From assembly GCA_014763785.1 (NCBI GenBank), contig JACXUS010000003.1, positions 1-48,318 of the forward strand: a stretch of DNA of 48,318 nt, in the 5' to 3' direction. How positions within the stretch are numbered: position 1 is the stretch's first letter; every line of letters starts with the position of its first letter. Under the pieces are notes generated by a model. The model saw only the letters and a list, made by a program, of their open reading frames with translations, had not been told where the DNA came from and did no database searches. Origin of the DNA: Sphingomonadales bacterium. Its GTDB lineage: Bacteria > Pseudomonadota > Alphaproteobacteria > Rhodobacterales > Rhodobacteraceae. Both the position numbers and the translations under genes were made by a program. This document shows positions 1 through 7,888 of this stretch, in pieces.

Positions 1-1
1 G

Positions 2-481
2 ATCAACGATATCGGCGCGCCCTTCATCGTGACCACCGGGCGGCGGCTGCGCGACGAAGGCTGGCCTGCGGGCGTGGACACGATCGCGGTGATGCTGGAC
101 GGGGAATGTTCGTTCCGGTCGATTGACGCGAAAGGCGTGACGATCTGGTGGGGCGCCTATGTCGGCATGGCGGATGCGATCACCGTTTCCGGGCCGCTCG
201 CCGAGATGGCGCCGCGGATCGTCGCGGCCGCCGTGGATGATGCCTGCCCCGCGCCCGTGATCTACACGCTGGGCTATGGCGAGCCGTCGCTGATTTTCCT
301 GTCGCCGGGGCCGGTGCGCGACACCACGCCCGAGGCCGCGCAGGCCCATCTGGCCGAGCCCTGCGCGCGGGTGCTGCTGCCCGCCGATCTGACCCTGAAC
401 GGCCGGGTGCGGGCGCGGATCGAGGGGCTTAATCTGGGCAACGGGCAGGCGCTTGACCTGCAGCTGTGGTCGGCGGATTAA
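2..481 (+). CDS. C-terminal part of an ArnT-like glycosyltransferase (GT39/83 type), 5'-truncated by the window edge
   Basis: The reading frame is open from the left edge, so the N-terminal membrane part is missing. What is visible is about 159 residues. [11 protein letters not shown] stretch near the middle and an ending of the form [18 protein letters not shown] match the soluble C-terminal domain of alphaproteobacterial ArnT-like transferases, which typically read GYxEPSLVFLxGT and end GxNxxxGxxLDI. Family knowledge: these are polytopic inner-membrane enzymes that move a sugar from a polyprenyl-phosphate carrier onto lipid A or another envelope acceptor, the active site facing the periplasm. 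The acceptor cannot be told from this fragment. The GTG at 29 is probably an internal valine. The TAA stop (479-481) overlaps the stop of convergent rlmN. Family call fairly sure, substrate unknown. Confidence 0.7.
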   Translation: MNDIGAPFIVTTGRRLRDEGWPAGVDTIAVMLDGECSFRSIDAKGVTIWWGAYVGMADAITVSGPLAEMAPRIVAAAVDDACPAPVIYTLGYGEPSLIFLSPGPVRDTTPEAAQAHLAEPCARVLLPADLTLNGRVRARIEGLNLGNGQALDLQLWSAD

Positions 482-1659
482 CCCGCCAGCCCGGTCTTTT
501 CCCGTCGCGCGCGTTCGGTCGCCGATTTCAGCTGACCACAGGCCGCCATGATATCCTCGCCCCGCGGGGTGCGGATGGGCGAGGCATAGCCCGCCTTGTA
601 GACGATATCGGCGAAGGCCTCGATCCGCTCCCAGTCGCTGCGCTCATAGGGCGCGCCGGGCCATTCGTTGAACGGGATCAGGTTGATCTTGGCCGGGATG
701 CCCGCGATCAGCTTGACCAGTCGGCGGGCATCGGCATCGCTGTCGTTCACGCCCTTGAGCATGACATATTCAAAGGTGATCCGCTCGCTGTTCGACAACC
801 GCGGATAGTCGCGCAGCACGTTCAGCAGGGTCTCGATGTTCCAACGCTTGTTGATCGGCACCAGACGGTCACGGACCTCGTCGGTGGTGGCGTGGAAGCT
901 GATCGCCAGCAGGCAGCCGATTTCCTCGGCGGTGCGGGCGATTTCGGGCACCACGCCACTGGTCGAGAGGGTGATCCGGCGGCGGCTCAGGCTCAGCCCC
1001 TCGCCGTCCATCACCACCTTCATCGCGTCGCGCACGTTCTCGAAGTTGTAAAGCGGCTCGCCCATGCCCATCAGCACGACATTGCTGACCAGCCGCGTTT
1101 CATCCTTGGGCGCGCCGGGTTCGGGCCATTCGCCCAGATCGTCGCGCGCCACCAGAACCTGCCCGACGATCTCGCCCGCGGTCAGGTTGCGCACCAGCTT
1201 TTGCGTGCCGGTATGGCAGAAGGAACAGGTCAGCGTGCAGCCGACCTGGGACGAAATGCACAGCGTCCCGCGGTTTTCCTCGGGGATATAGACCGCCTCG
1301 ACCTCGTGCCCGCCGGTGATGCGCAGCAGATATTTGCGGGTGCCGTCGGCGCTGATCTGACGGGTGACGACCTCGGGCAGGCCGATGACGAAATGCTCCG
1401 CCAGAAGCGCCCGGTAATCCTTGGCCAGATTGGTCATCTGAGCGAAATCGCGCACGCCCCAGTGATAGATCCACTGCCAGATCTGGCCCTCGCGCATCTT
1501 GGCCTGCTTTTCCGGCGTGCCCGCCGCGATCAGCGCCTCGCGCAGCTGCGGACGCGTCAGACCGACCAGATTGACCGGGCCGCCCTCGGGCAGCTTGCGC
1601 GGAATGGTCAGAACGTCTTGCGTGATCGGGGCCGCGGTCGGGCCTTGGGGCGTGGTCAT
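478..1659 (-). CDS. rlmN: Dual-specificity 23S rRNA A2503 / tRNA A37 C2-methyltransferase RlmN
   Basis: A 393-residue radical-SAM enzyme. The CX3CX2C iron-sulfur motif is at C141, C145 and C148 (CTLTCSFC), and the C-terminal methyl-shuttling cysteine lies in MAACGQL (C374), following the RTPRGEDI segment typical of RlmN. Family knowledge: RlmN methylates C2 of A2503 in 23S rRNA and of A37 in some tRNAs, using one S-adenosylmethionine to methylate its own cysteine and a second to make the radical; it affects decoding fidelity and peptidyl-transferase-site antibiotics. Start chosen at ATG 1659 because AGGAAA lies eight bases upstream on the minus strand. The gene meets the glycosyltransferase tail-to-tail with overlapping stops. 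The next gene on the same strand, ialB-like, is separated by a terminator, so rlmN probably has its own promoter near 1690. Confidence 0.95.
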   Translation of the reverse strand: MTTPQGPTAAPITQDVLTIPRKLPEGGPVNLVGLTRPQLREALIAAGTPEKQAKMREGQIWQWIYHWGVRDFAQMTNLAKDYRALLAEHFVIGLPEVVTRQISADGTRKYLLRITGGHEVEAVYIPEENRGTLCISSQVGCTLTCSFCHTGTQKLVRNLTAGEIVGQVLVARDDLGEWPEPGAPKDETRLVSNVVLMGMGEPLYNFENVRDAMKVVMDGEGLSLSRRRITLSTSGVVPEIARTAEEIGCLLAISFHATTDEVRDRLVPINKRWNIETLLNVLRDYPRLSNSERITFEYVMLKGVNDSDADARRLVKLIAGIPAKINLIPFNEWPGAPYERSDWERIEAFADIVYKAGYASPIRTPRGEDIMAACGQLKSATERARREKTGLAG

Positions 1660-1714
1660 GAGCGTATTTCCTGGCTGAAGCGCCTCATATAGGGGATTCG
1701 CGCCCCGCCGGGTA

Positions 1715-1746
1715 GCAAAAATGCAAAGACCCCGGCACAGCCGGGG
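1715..1746 (-). terminator. Intrinsic terminator of the IalB-family gene
   Basis: The minus strand carries a 7-bp perfect stem (CCCCGGC/GCCGGGG, 1730-1736 with 1740-1746, 3-base loop) followed by the T-rich run TCTTTGCATTTTTGC. It starts 22 bases after the stop at 1769, and separates this gene from rlmN downstream. Confidence 0.75.
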
Positions 1747-1768
1747 CCCGCCGTCCTGTCACACAGGC

Positions 1769-2296
1769 TTATTTGCAGCGCGAGCCGGCCTCGTCCATCG
1801 CGGCGGTAAAGCCCATCAGCGAGAATTTGTCGCTGGTCTGGGTGCCGCGGCCCGAGCGGCCGGTCAGCGTCACATCGGCGCCCGATTTCAGCGCGGCGAT
1901 GATCTTGGCGTCTTCCTCGGGCGAGCGCGCCCAGGCGCCTTCACCATTGGTGAACAGGGTGAATTTCTGGCCGTTGTTCACGGTCATCTCAACCGTCGAG
2001 CCATCGGCGAAGGGATAGCCGCCCATGAAGGACACTTCGCCCGGCTTGCCCGAACGATAGGTCACGAACAACAGGATATCGCCGCGGCGCACCTGCACCG
2101 GCTTGCCATCCTTGGTGTTCACCGTGGTCTTCGGCGCCGAGACGCCCCAGCATTCCTTGGGGCTTTCCTCGACGAAGACGCTCCAGTCGGTGCTGGCGGC
2201 GACACGGTTGGAGCTTTGCGCGACCGCGCCGGTGGCGGTCAGGGAGGCGGCCGCCAGGATCAGCACCGCCGCGCCTTGCAGGAAATTCGATTTCAT
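1769..2296 (-). CDS. Invasion-associated locus B (IalB) family periplasmic protein
   Basis: 175 residues from ATG 2296, which has a good GGAGG seven bases upstream; an in-frame ATG at 2383 has no such support and would put 29 charged residues before a clear signal peptide. Residues 1-28 are a classic Sec signal (short basic start, long Ala/Leu core, AxA-type end at GAVAQ). The mature part (WSVFVEESPKECWGVSAPK, RGDILLFVTYRSGK, VSFMGGYPFADGS, then an ARSPEEDAKIIAALKSG segment) matches the IalB family (PF06776). Known of the family: named from Bartonella, where IalB is linked to erythrocyte entry, but it is widespread in free-living alphaproteobacteria with no settled role. Two cysteines (ECWG and the C-terminal SRCK) could form a disulfide. 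Monocistronic, with its own terminator. Confidence 0.85.
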   Translation of the reverse strand: MKSNFLQGAAVLILAAASLTATGAVAQSSNRVAASTDWSVFVEESPKECWGVSAPKTTVNTKDGKPVQVRRGDILLFVTYRSGKPGEVSFMGGYPFADGSTVEMTVNNGQKFTLFTNGEGAWARSPEEDAKIIAALKSGADVTLTGRSGRGTQTSDKFSLMGFTAAMDEAGSRCK

Positions 2297-2341
2297 GGTC
2301 ACAGCCTCCAGCTGCCAGATGCCTCTTGCCCGCCGGGTTGC

Positions 2342-2361
2342 GGGGCTTTTGCCCCTTTTTT
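2342..2361 (+). terminator. Terminator-like hairpin on the plus strand with no plus-strand gene before it
   Basis: GGGGC (2342-2346), loop TTTT, GCCCC (2351-2355), then six T (2356-2361). It has the shape of an intrinsic terminator, but the genes to its left (rlmN, ialB-like) are on the minus strand. It lies in the minus-strand leader of the IalB-family gene. It could stop antisense read-through coming from the left before asparaginase. The stem is only 5 bp. Confidence 0.45.
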
Positions 2362-2462
2362 CGAATGGCGGATGCGATTTCAACTCGATATGTCGTCAAT
2401 AACGCAAAAGTGGCGTTGGGGGAAAGTCCCCTTGGCGGGATTTCGCGCATGGAGGGCAGGCG

Positions 2463-3452
2463 ATGACGGCAGCGGCGATGATCGAATTGTGGCGGGGCGG
2501 CATGCTGGAATCGGTCCATGCCGGGCATGCGGTGATCTATGGCCCCGGCGGGATCGAGGCGGCCTGGGGCGATCCGGGCCAGATGATCTTCCCGCGGTCC
2601 TCGTGCAAGATGATTCAGGCGCTGCCGCTGATCGAAAGCGGCGCGGCGGCGGCGGCGGGGCTCAGCGAACGGCAACTGGCGCTGTCCTGTGCCAGTCATT
2701 CGGGGGCGGCGCTTCATACGACGGCGGTGGCCGAGTGGCTCGGCGCGCTGGGGATGTCCGAAGGCGATCTGCGCTGCGGCAGCCATATGCCGGGCGACAA
2801 GGCCGAGGCCAAACGCCTGACCTGTTCCGATGAAGCGCCCTGCCAGCTGCACAACAATTGCTCGGGCAAGCACGCAGGCTTCCTGACGCTGAACCGCCAT
2901 ATCGGCGGCGGGTCGGAATATGTCGAGGTCGATCACCCGGTGCAGCGCGCGATCAAGCAGGCCTTCGAGGAGGTGACCGGCGAAACCTCGCCCGGCTACG
3001 GGATCGACGGCTGTTCCGCCCCGAATTTCGCCTGCACGGTGACGGGGCTCGCGCGCGCGATGCAGGTTTTCGCCGGGGCCAACCCCGAGGGCGGGCCGCG
3101 CGAGGCCGCCGCCGCCCGGCTGGCGCGCGCCATGGCGGCCTTCCCGGAAATGGTCGCGGGCGAGGGCCGCGCCTGCACGAAACTCATGCGCGCGATGGGC
3201 GGCCGCGTGGCCGTCAAGACCGGCGCCGAGGCGGTTTTCGTCGCGATCCTGCCAGAGCAGAAACGCGGCATCGCGCTGAAGATCGTCGATGGCGGCACCC
3301 GCGCCGCCGAGGCCGCGATCACCGCGCTGCTGATCCGTCTGGGCGCGCTCGATCCGGCCCATCCGGTCGTCGAGGATCTGATCCCCAGCGTGCAGAAGAA
3401 CTGGCGCGGCTTTGTCACCGGCCAGATGCGGCTGGCCCCGGGCTTTGCCTGA
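2463..3452 (+). CDS. Class 3 (Rhizobium-type) L-asparaginase, Asparaginase_II family
   Basis: 329 residues. The signature blocks of family PF06089 are present in order: PRSSCKMIQALPL, CASHSG, NNCSGKHAGF and YGIDGCSAPNFA. By comparison with the Rhizobium etli enzyme ReAV, the Ser/Lys pairs map to S46-S47 and K49, a further serine to CASHSG (S77/S79), and the metal or active-site cysteines and lysine to C132, K135 and C183, so the active site looks complete. Reaction: L-asparagine to aspartate and ammonia, probably cytoplasmic as there is no signal peptide. This family is unrelated in fold to E. coli AnsA/AnsB. Start at ATG 2463 is set by GGAGGG at 2451-2456. It is followed by a 10-bp hairpin and then a separate protease gene, so it is likely transcribed alone. 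Confidence 0.9.
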   Translation: MTAAAMIELWRGGMLESVHAGHAVIYGPGGIEAAWGDPGQMIFPRSSCKMIQALPLIESGAAAAAGLSERQLALSCASHSGAALHTTAVAEWLGALGMSEGDLRCGSHMPGDKAEAKRLTCSDEAPCQLHNNCSGKHAGFLTLNRHIGGGSEYVEVDHPVQRAIKQAFEEVTGETSPGYGIDGCSAPNFACTVTGLARAMQVFAGANPEGGPREAAAARLARAMAAFPEMVAGEGRACTKLMRAMGGRVAVKTGAEAVFVAILPEQKRGIALKIVDGGTRAAEAAITALLIRLGALDPAHPVVEDLIPSVQKNWRGFVTGQMRLAPGFA

Positions 3453-3460
3453 TCCCGATC

Positions 3461-3490
3461 CGACCCGCCCCCCGGCTTGAGGGCGGGTCG
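3461..3490 (+). terminator. Hairpin after asparaginase gene, probable terminator
   Basis: Perfect 10-bp inverted repeat CGACCCGCCC (3461-3470) / GGGCGGGTCG (3481-3490) with a 10-base loop, 9 bases after the asparaginase stop. No T run follows, so it may slow RNA decay or need Rho rather than act as a full intrinsic terminator. Confidence 0.45.
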
Positions 3491-3540
3491 CCGCGCCGCT
3501 ATGGTCCGCGCCGGGGCCGGTCCGCCCCGGGAGGATCGCG

Positions 3541-4419
3541 ATGTATCATCCGGGCTTGCACCGCTTCGCCGCCCCCGCGCGCCCGCGGGCCGAGGGCTGG
3601 CGCACCGCGCTGGGGCTGATCGGGGTCACGGTGATCTATCTTGCGGCGGTCTATGGCACGATGGGGGTCGTCGCCACGCAAATCGGCGAGCTGCGATTCA
3701 CCCGGCTGGTGCTGGAGATGGCGGCCGGCAGCACCCCGCAGGGCCTGACAACCCTGCTGGCCAGTTTTGCACCTCTCGGCCTTGCGGTGATCTTCGTCAC
3801 CCGCGCCCTGCATGGGCGAAGCGCGGGGGGCCTCTTTGGCCCGGGGGCCGCCCGCGACTTCGGGCGCACGATGCTGCCGCTCGGGGCGCTTTTGATGGGG
3901 ATGGCGCCGCTTGCGGTGCTCGACAGCAATGTGTTTCGCGCAACGCCCCTTGGCACCGTGCTGGCGTGGCTACCGCTGGCGCTGCCGCTGCTGATGGTGC
4001 AGATCGGTGCCGAGGAGCTGCTGTTCCGCGGCTACCTGCTGCAACAGATCGCCGCGCGCAATCCCAACCCGATCGCCTGGATGCTGCTGCCCTCGGCGCT
4101 TTTTGGCGCACTGCACTATGCCCCGGCCGAGTTCGGGACGAATGCGATCTGGCCGGTGCTCTGGGCCTTTGCCTTCGGCTGCTTCTGCGCCGATCTGACC
4201 GCGCGGGCGGGCAATCTGGGCCCGGCGCTGGCGCTGCATTTCCTGACCAACCTGTCCTCGATGCTGATCGTGGGGCTTTATGGCAACCTCGACGGGCTCG
4301 CGCTTTACACGCTTGTGATCAACACGCGCGATGCTGCGGCGCTGGGGCCCTACCTCGCCATCGACTTCGTCGCGATGCTGGCCGCATGGGCCGCGGCGCG
4401 GCTGATGCTGCGCCTTTGA
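3541..4419 (+). CDS. CPBP-family (Abi/CAAX-protease-like) intramembrane metalloprotease
   Basis: 292 residues with about seven hydrophobic segments. The conserved motifs of PF02517 are present: EELLFRG (E158, E159 and R163, the EExxxR motif), a second motif with H192 (ALFGALHY), and a third with H233 and N237 (LALHFLTN). These residues are the predicted metal and catalytic centre. Family knowledge: bacterial members range from bacteriocin-immunity proteins to intramembrane proteases of unknown substrate; eukaryotic relatives are CAAX prenyl proteases. The substrate cannot be read from sequence. ATG 3541 has GGGAGG eight bases upstream. It lies 67 bases before accD on the same strand, but no functional link is evident. 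Confidence 0.85.
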   Translation: MYHPGLHRFAAPARPRAEGWRTALGLIGVTVIYLAAVYGTMGVVATQIGELRFTRLVLEMAAGSTPQGLTTLLASFAPLGLAVIFVTRALHGRSAGGLFGPGAARDFGRTMLPLGALLMGMAPLAVLDSNVFRATPLGTVLAWLPLALPLLMVQIGAEELLFRGYLLQQIAARNPNPIAWMLLPSALFGALHYAPAEFGTNAIWPVLWAFAFGCFCADLTARAGNLGPALALHFLTNLSSMLIVGLYGNLDGLALYTLVINTRDAAALGPYLAIDFVAMLAAWAAARLMLRL

Positions 4420-4486
4420 TTGCAATTCCCGCGCGCGGGCCTTATCTGGGGCGGACGCGAGCGCACCACCAAGGGGTCCAAGACCG

Positions 4487-5401
4487 ATGAACTGGATTTC
4501 GAACTACGTCCGTCCGAAGATCAATTCGCTGTTTTCGCGCCGCGAGACCCCGGAGAACCTGTGGACCAAATGCCCCGAATGCGGGACCATGCTGTTTCAC
4601 CGCGAGCTGGCGGATAACCTCAACGTCTGCTCGAACTGCGATCACCACATGGCGATCACCCCGCGCGAGCGCTTCAACGCGCTCTTTGACGGCGGCATCT
4701 TCTCCGAGGTGAAGGTCCCCGAACCGATCATCGATCCGCTGCAATTCAAGGATCAGAAGAAATACCCCGACCGGATGAAGGCCGCGCAGAAATCCACCGG
4801 CGAGAAGGAAGCGATGCTGGTCGCCGAGGGCGAAATCGGCCGCACCCCGATCGTCGCCGCGGCGCAGGATTTCTCCTTCATGGGCGGGTCCATGGGGATG
4901 TATGTCGGCAATGCAATCGTCGCCGCCGCCGAACGCGCGGTGAAGCTGAAACGCCCGCTGGTGCTCTTCTCCGCCGCGGGTGGCGCGCGGATGCAGGAAG
5001 GCATACTGTCGCTGATGCAGATGCCGCGCACCACGGTCGCCGTGCAGATGCTGCGCGAGGCGAAGCTGCCCTATATCGTCGTGCTGACCCATCCGACCAC
5101 CGGCGGCGTCACGGCCAGCTATGCGATGCTGGGCGATGTGCAGATCGCAGAACCCAATGCGCTGATCTGCTTTGCGGGCCCCCGCGTCATCGAACAGACG
5201 ATCCGCGAGAAACTGCCCGAGGGCTTCCAGCGCGCCGAATATCTGCTTGATCACGGCATGCTCGACCGGGTGACCCACCGCAAGAAGATGCGCGAAGAGC
5301 TGATCACCCTCCTGCGCTTGCTGATGGGCCTGCCCCCGGCCATCGCGGGCGACCTGCCCGCCCCCAAGCCCGAGGCCGAGGCTGCGCCCGCCAAGGCCTG
5401 A
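4487..5401 (+). CDS. accD: Acetyl-CoA carboxylase carboxyltransferase subunit beta
   Basis: 304 residues, normal for the family. The N-terminal four-cysteine zinc ribbon is intact (C29, C32, C48, C51; CPECG and CSNC), followed by the crotonase-type carboxyltransferase core with the FSAAGGARMQEG and TTGGVTASYAMLGD segments. With AccA it moves the carboxyl group from biotinylated AccB to acetyl-CoA, the committed step of fatty acid synthesis, in the cytoplasm. The short C-terminal tail is Ala/Pro/Glu rich and probably disordered. accD followed directly by folC, as here, is a widespread arrangement in proteobacteria. The gap to folC holds a palindromic element that may partly separate the two transcriptionally. 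Confidence 0.96.
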   Translation: MNWISNYVRPKINSLFSRRETPENLWTKCPECGTMLFHRELADNLNVCSNCDHHMAITPRERFNALFDGGIFSEVKVPEPIIDPLQFKDQKKYPDRMKAAQKSTGEKEAMLVAEGEIGRTPIVAAAQDFSFMGGSMGMYVGNAIVAAAERAVKLKRPLVLFSAAGGARMQEGILSLMQMPRTTVAVQMLREAKLPYIVVLTHPTTGGVTASYAMLGDVQIAEPNALICFAGPRVIEQTIREKLPEGFQRAEYLLDHGMLDRVTHRKKMREELITLLRLLMGLPPAIAGDLPAPKPEAEAAPAKA

Positions 5402-5414
5402 TCCCATCATCTGT

Positions 5415-5455
5415 GCCCAAATATCCTAGGGGTCTGGGGGCAAGGCCCCCGGCCT
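5415..5455. repeat. Intergenic GC-hairpin plus GGATATTT element, copy R1
   Basis: On the minus strand it reads as a GC hairpin (GGGGGC, loop, GCCCCC at 5436-5450), then AGACCCC, then TAGGATATTTGGG (AAATATCC at 5419-5426 on the plus strand). The same order (GGGGC-loop-GCCCC, GACCCC, GG[A]TATTTGG) recurs at 16295-16368 and 35747-35865. It lies just after accD and could act as a terminator or attenuator before folC. Confidence 0.6.
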
Positions 5456-5471
5456 CTCCCGACGAGAGGCC
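5451..5471 (+). promoter_or_regulatory. Hairpin covering the folC ribosome-binding site
   Basis: GGCCTCTC (5451-5458) pairs perfectly with GAGAGGCC (5464-5471), loop of five bases. The likely folC Shine-Dalgarno (GAGAGG, 5464-5469) is in the 3' arm, so the folded RNA would hide it. The pairing is directly visible; a regulatory effect is inference. Confidence 0.5.
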
Positions 5472-5474
5472 ATC

Positions 5475-6746
5475 ATGCCCCAGCCCTCCGATGAAATCCT
5501 CGCCCGCCTGATGGCGCTGCACCCCAAGGTGATCGACCTGACGCTGGACCGGATGCACCGCATTCTGGCCGCGCTTGGTCACCCCGAGGCCGCGATCCCG
5601 CCCGCGATCCATATTGCGGGCACCAATGGCAAGGGCTCGACGCAGGCGATGATCCGCGCGGGGCTGAAGGCTGCGGGCCAGCGCGTGCATGCCTATACCT
5701 CGCCGCATCTGGCGCGGTTTCATGAACGTATCCGGCTGGCGGGCGATCTGATTTCCGAACCCGCGCTGGCGGCGCTGCTCGACGAATGCGAGGCGGCGAA
5801 TGGCGGCGAGCAGATCACCTTCTTCGAGATCACCACCGCCGCGGCCTTTCTGGCTTTTGCGCGCACGCCGGCCGATGTCACGCTGCTTGAGGTCGGCCTT
5901 GGCGGGCGGCTCGATGCGACCAATGTGATGACGCCGCGGCTCAGCATCATCACCCCGGTCTCGATCGACCATCAGCAATTCCTGGGCGAGACCCTGCCCG
6001 AGATCGCCAGCGAAAAGGCCGGGATCATCAAGCGCGGCGTCCCAGTCATCGTCGGGCCCCAGCCAGAGGCCGCGCTGGAGGTGATCGAGGCCCGCGCCGC
6101 GCGTCTGGGCGCGCCGGTGCTCGCCTATGGCCAGCACTGGCACGCCTTCGAGGAGCGCGGGCGGCTGATCTATCAGGACGAAACCGGGCTGCTCGATCTG
6201 CCCCTGCCCAATCTGCCCGGGCCGCATCAGATTGAAAACGCAGGCGCCGCGATTGCCGCCCTGCGCCATCTGGGCTTTGACGAGACCGCCTGCGAGGCCG
6301 CCGTCACCCGCGCCGAATGGCCCGCGCGGATGCAGCGCCTGCGCCGCGGGCCGCTGGCCGAGGCCGCGCCCGGGGTCGAGCTCTGGCTCGATGGCGGGCA
6401 CAACCCTGCGGGCGGGATCGCGGTTGCGGCGACGCTGGCGCGAATGGCGCCGCGGCCCACGCATCTGATCTGCGGGATGCTCAACACCAAGGATGTGCGC
6501 GGCTATATGCGCCCGCTTGCGGCCCATGCCGCCAGCCTGACCGCCGTCGCCATCCCGGGCGAGGCCAATACCCTGCCCGCCGAGGTCACCGCCACAGCCG
6601 CGCGTGATGCGGGATTTGCCACGACCACCACCGCCGGATCGGTGGCCGAGGCGCTGGCCGCGATTGCCGCGACCGATCCGCAGGCGCGCGTGCTGATCTG
6701 CGGCTCACTCTATCTGGCGGGGCAGGTGCTCAAGGATAACGGCTAG
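5475..6746 (+). CDS. folC: Bifunctional folylpolyglutamate synthase / dihydrofolate synthase
   Basis: 423 residues, a full-length Mur-ligase-family enzyme. The P-loop GTNGKGS is at residues 49-55, followed by the YTSPHL segment, FFEITTAAAF and LLEVGLGGRLDATN, and the C-terminal domain contains LDGGHNPAG. It adds glutamate to dihydropteroate to make dihydrofolate and extends folates with further glutamates, using ATP in the cytoplasm. Start at ATG 5475 is supported by GAGAGG five bases upstream. It follows accD after 73 bases. The ribosome-binding site lies in a perfect 8-bp hairpin, which suggests limited or regulated translation. Confidence 0.95.
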   Translation: MPQPSDEILARLMALHPKVIDLTLDRMHRILAALGHPEAAIPPAIHIAGTNGKGSTQAMIRAGLKAAGQRVHAYTSPHLARFHERIRLAGDLISEPALAALLDECEAANGGEQITFFEITTAAAFLAFARTPADVTLLEVGLGGRLDATNVMTPRLSIITPVSIDHQQFLGETLPEIASEKAGIIKRGVPVIVGPQPEAALEVIEARAARLGAPVLAYGQHWHAFEERGRLIYQDETGLLDLPLPNLPGPHQIENAGAAIAALRHLGFDETACEAAVTRAEWPARMQRLRRGPLAEAAPGVELWLDGGHNPAGGIAVAATLARMAPRPTHLICGMLNTKDVRGYMRPLAAHAASLTAVAIPGEANTLPAEVTATAARDAGFATTTTAGSVAEALAAIAATDPQARVLICGSLYLAGQVLKDNG

Positions 6747-6841
6747 CTCCAACAGGCCCCCGGGCCCACAGGCCCTGTGCGCGCATGCGGATAGTGTCGC
6801 GGCCCCGCCGCCCCTATCTTGGTGCCAACAGGAGATTTGCC

Positions 6842-7870
6842 ATGAGCACCACCATCGAATTCGGCCTCGATACTTTCGGGGATATCACCCGCGACGCGAC
6901 CGGCCTGCGCAGCCCCGCGCAGGTGATCCGCGACACCCTCGATCAGGCGATCCTCGCCGATCAGACCGGGGTCGATTACTTCGGCCTGGGCGAGCATCAC
7001 CGCCCCGATTTCGCGATCTCGTCGCCCGAGCCGATCCTTGGCGCGATCCTGTCGCGTACCGGGCGGATCAAGGGCGGCACCTCGGTCACGGTGCTCAGCT
7101 CCGATGACCCCATTCGCCTGTTCCAGCGCTTCGCCACGCTCGACGCCATCGCCCCGGGCCGCGCGGAGATCACCATCGGCCGCGGGTCCTTCACCGAAAG
7201 CTATCCGCTCTTCGGCTATGATCTGTCGGATTACGAGACGCTGTTTCAGGAAAAATCCGAGCTGCTGGCGCAGCTGATCACGCAAGAGAAGGTCAGCGCC
7301 AAGGGCAACCATATCCCGACGCTGAAAGGCGTCACCGTGCATCCGCGCCCGGAAACCGCGCTGCGGGTCTGGCGCGGTGTGGGCGGCAGCCCGCAATCGG
7401 TGGTCGAGGCGGCGGCGATGAACATGCCGCTGATGCTGGCGATCATCGGCGGCGATCCGGCGCGCTTTGCCCCGCTGGTCGATCTGCACCGCCGCGCGCA
7501 TGAACAGATCGGCACGCCTGTCCTGCCCGTGGGCGTTCATTCGCCGGGCCATATCGGCGAGACGGACGAGGCCGCGCGCGAGGAGTTCTTTGCAGCCTAT
7601 GCCGCGATGCACGACGCGATCGGACGCTCGCGCGGCTGGCCGCGGCTGACCCGCGCCGCCTATGAGGCCGAGATCGACCACGGCTCGCTTTACATCGGCA
7701 GCCCCGAGACGGTCGCGCAGAAGATCGCCCGCACGGTGCGGGTGCTGGGGCTGTCGCGGTTCACGCTGAAGTATTCCTCGGGGCCGCAGGATTCCCGGCT
7801 GCACCTGCGCGCGATCGAGCTGTATGGCAAGCAGGTGATCCCGCGGGTGCGCGCGCTGCTCGCCGAGTGA
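6842..7870 (+). CDS. Luciferase-like (LLM class) flavin-dependent monooxygenase
   Basis: 342 residues from ATG 6842, chosen over an in-frame ATG at 6785 because AGGAGA lies eight bases before 6842 and the family begins MSxxIEFGLDTFGD. The protein has the bacterial-luciferase TIM-barrel signs: GLGEHHRPDF near the N-terminus, IAPGRAEITIGRGSF, and a C-terminal IGSPETVAQKI block. It resembles the Atu2307/SP_0267 subfamily of probable oxidoreductases. Members use reduced FMN (or F420 in other lineages) and often O2; the substrate of this subfamily is unknown. It follows folC in the same direction after 95 bases and is convergent with zapE (18 bases between the genes), with no evident terminator between them. 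Confidence 0.88.
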   Translation: MSTTIEFGLDTFGDITRDATGLRSPAQVIRDTLDQAILADQTGVDYFGLGEHHRPDFAISSPEPILGAILSRTGRIKGGTSVTVLSSDDPIRLFQRFATLDAIAPGRAEITIGRGSFTESYPLFGYDLSDYETLFQEKSELLAQLITQEKVSAKGNHIPTLKGVTVHPRPETALRVWRGVGGSPQSVVEAAAMNMPLMLAIIGGDPARFAPLVDLHRRAHEQIGTPVLPVGVHSPGHIGETDEAAREEFFAAYAAMHDAIGRSRGWPRLTRAAYEAEIDHGSLYIGSPETVAQKIARTVRVLGLSRFTLKYSSGPQDSRLHLRAIELYGKQVIPRVRALLAE

Positions 7871-7888
7871 TCCGCGGGGCGCGGAGCG

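Noticed and set aside
4416-4447. TTGATT and TTATCT as an accD promoter
   Set aside because: Spacing of about 20 bases is outside the normal range, so not listed.
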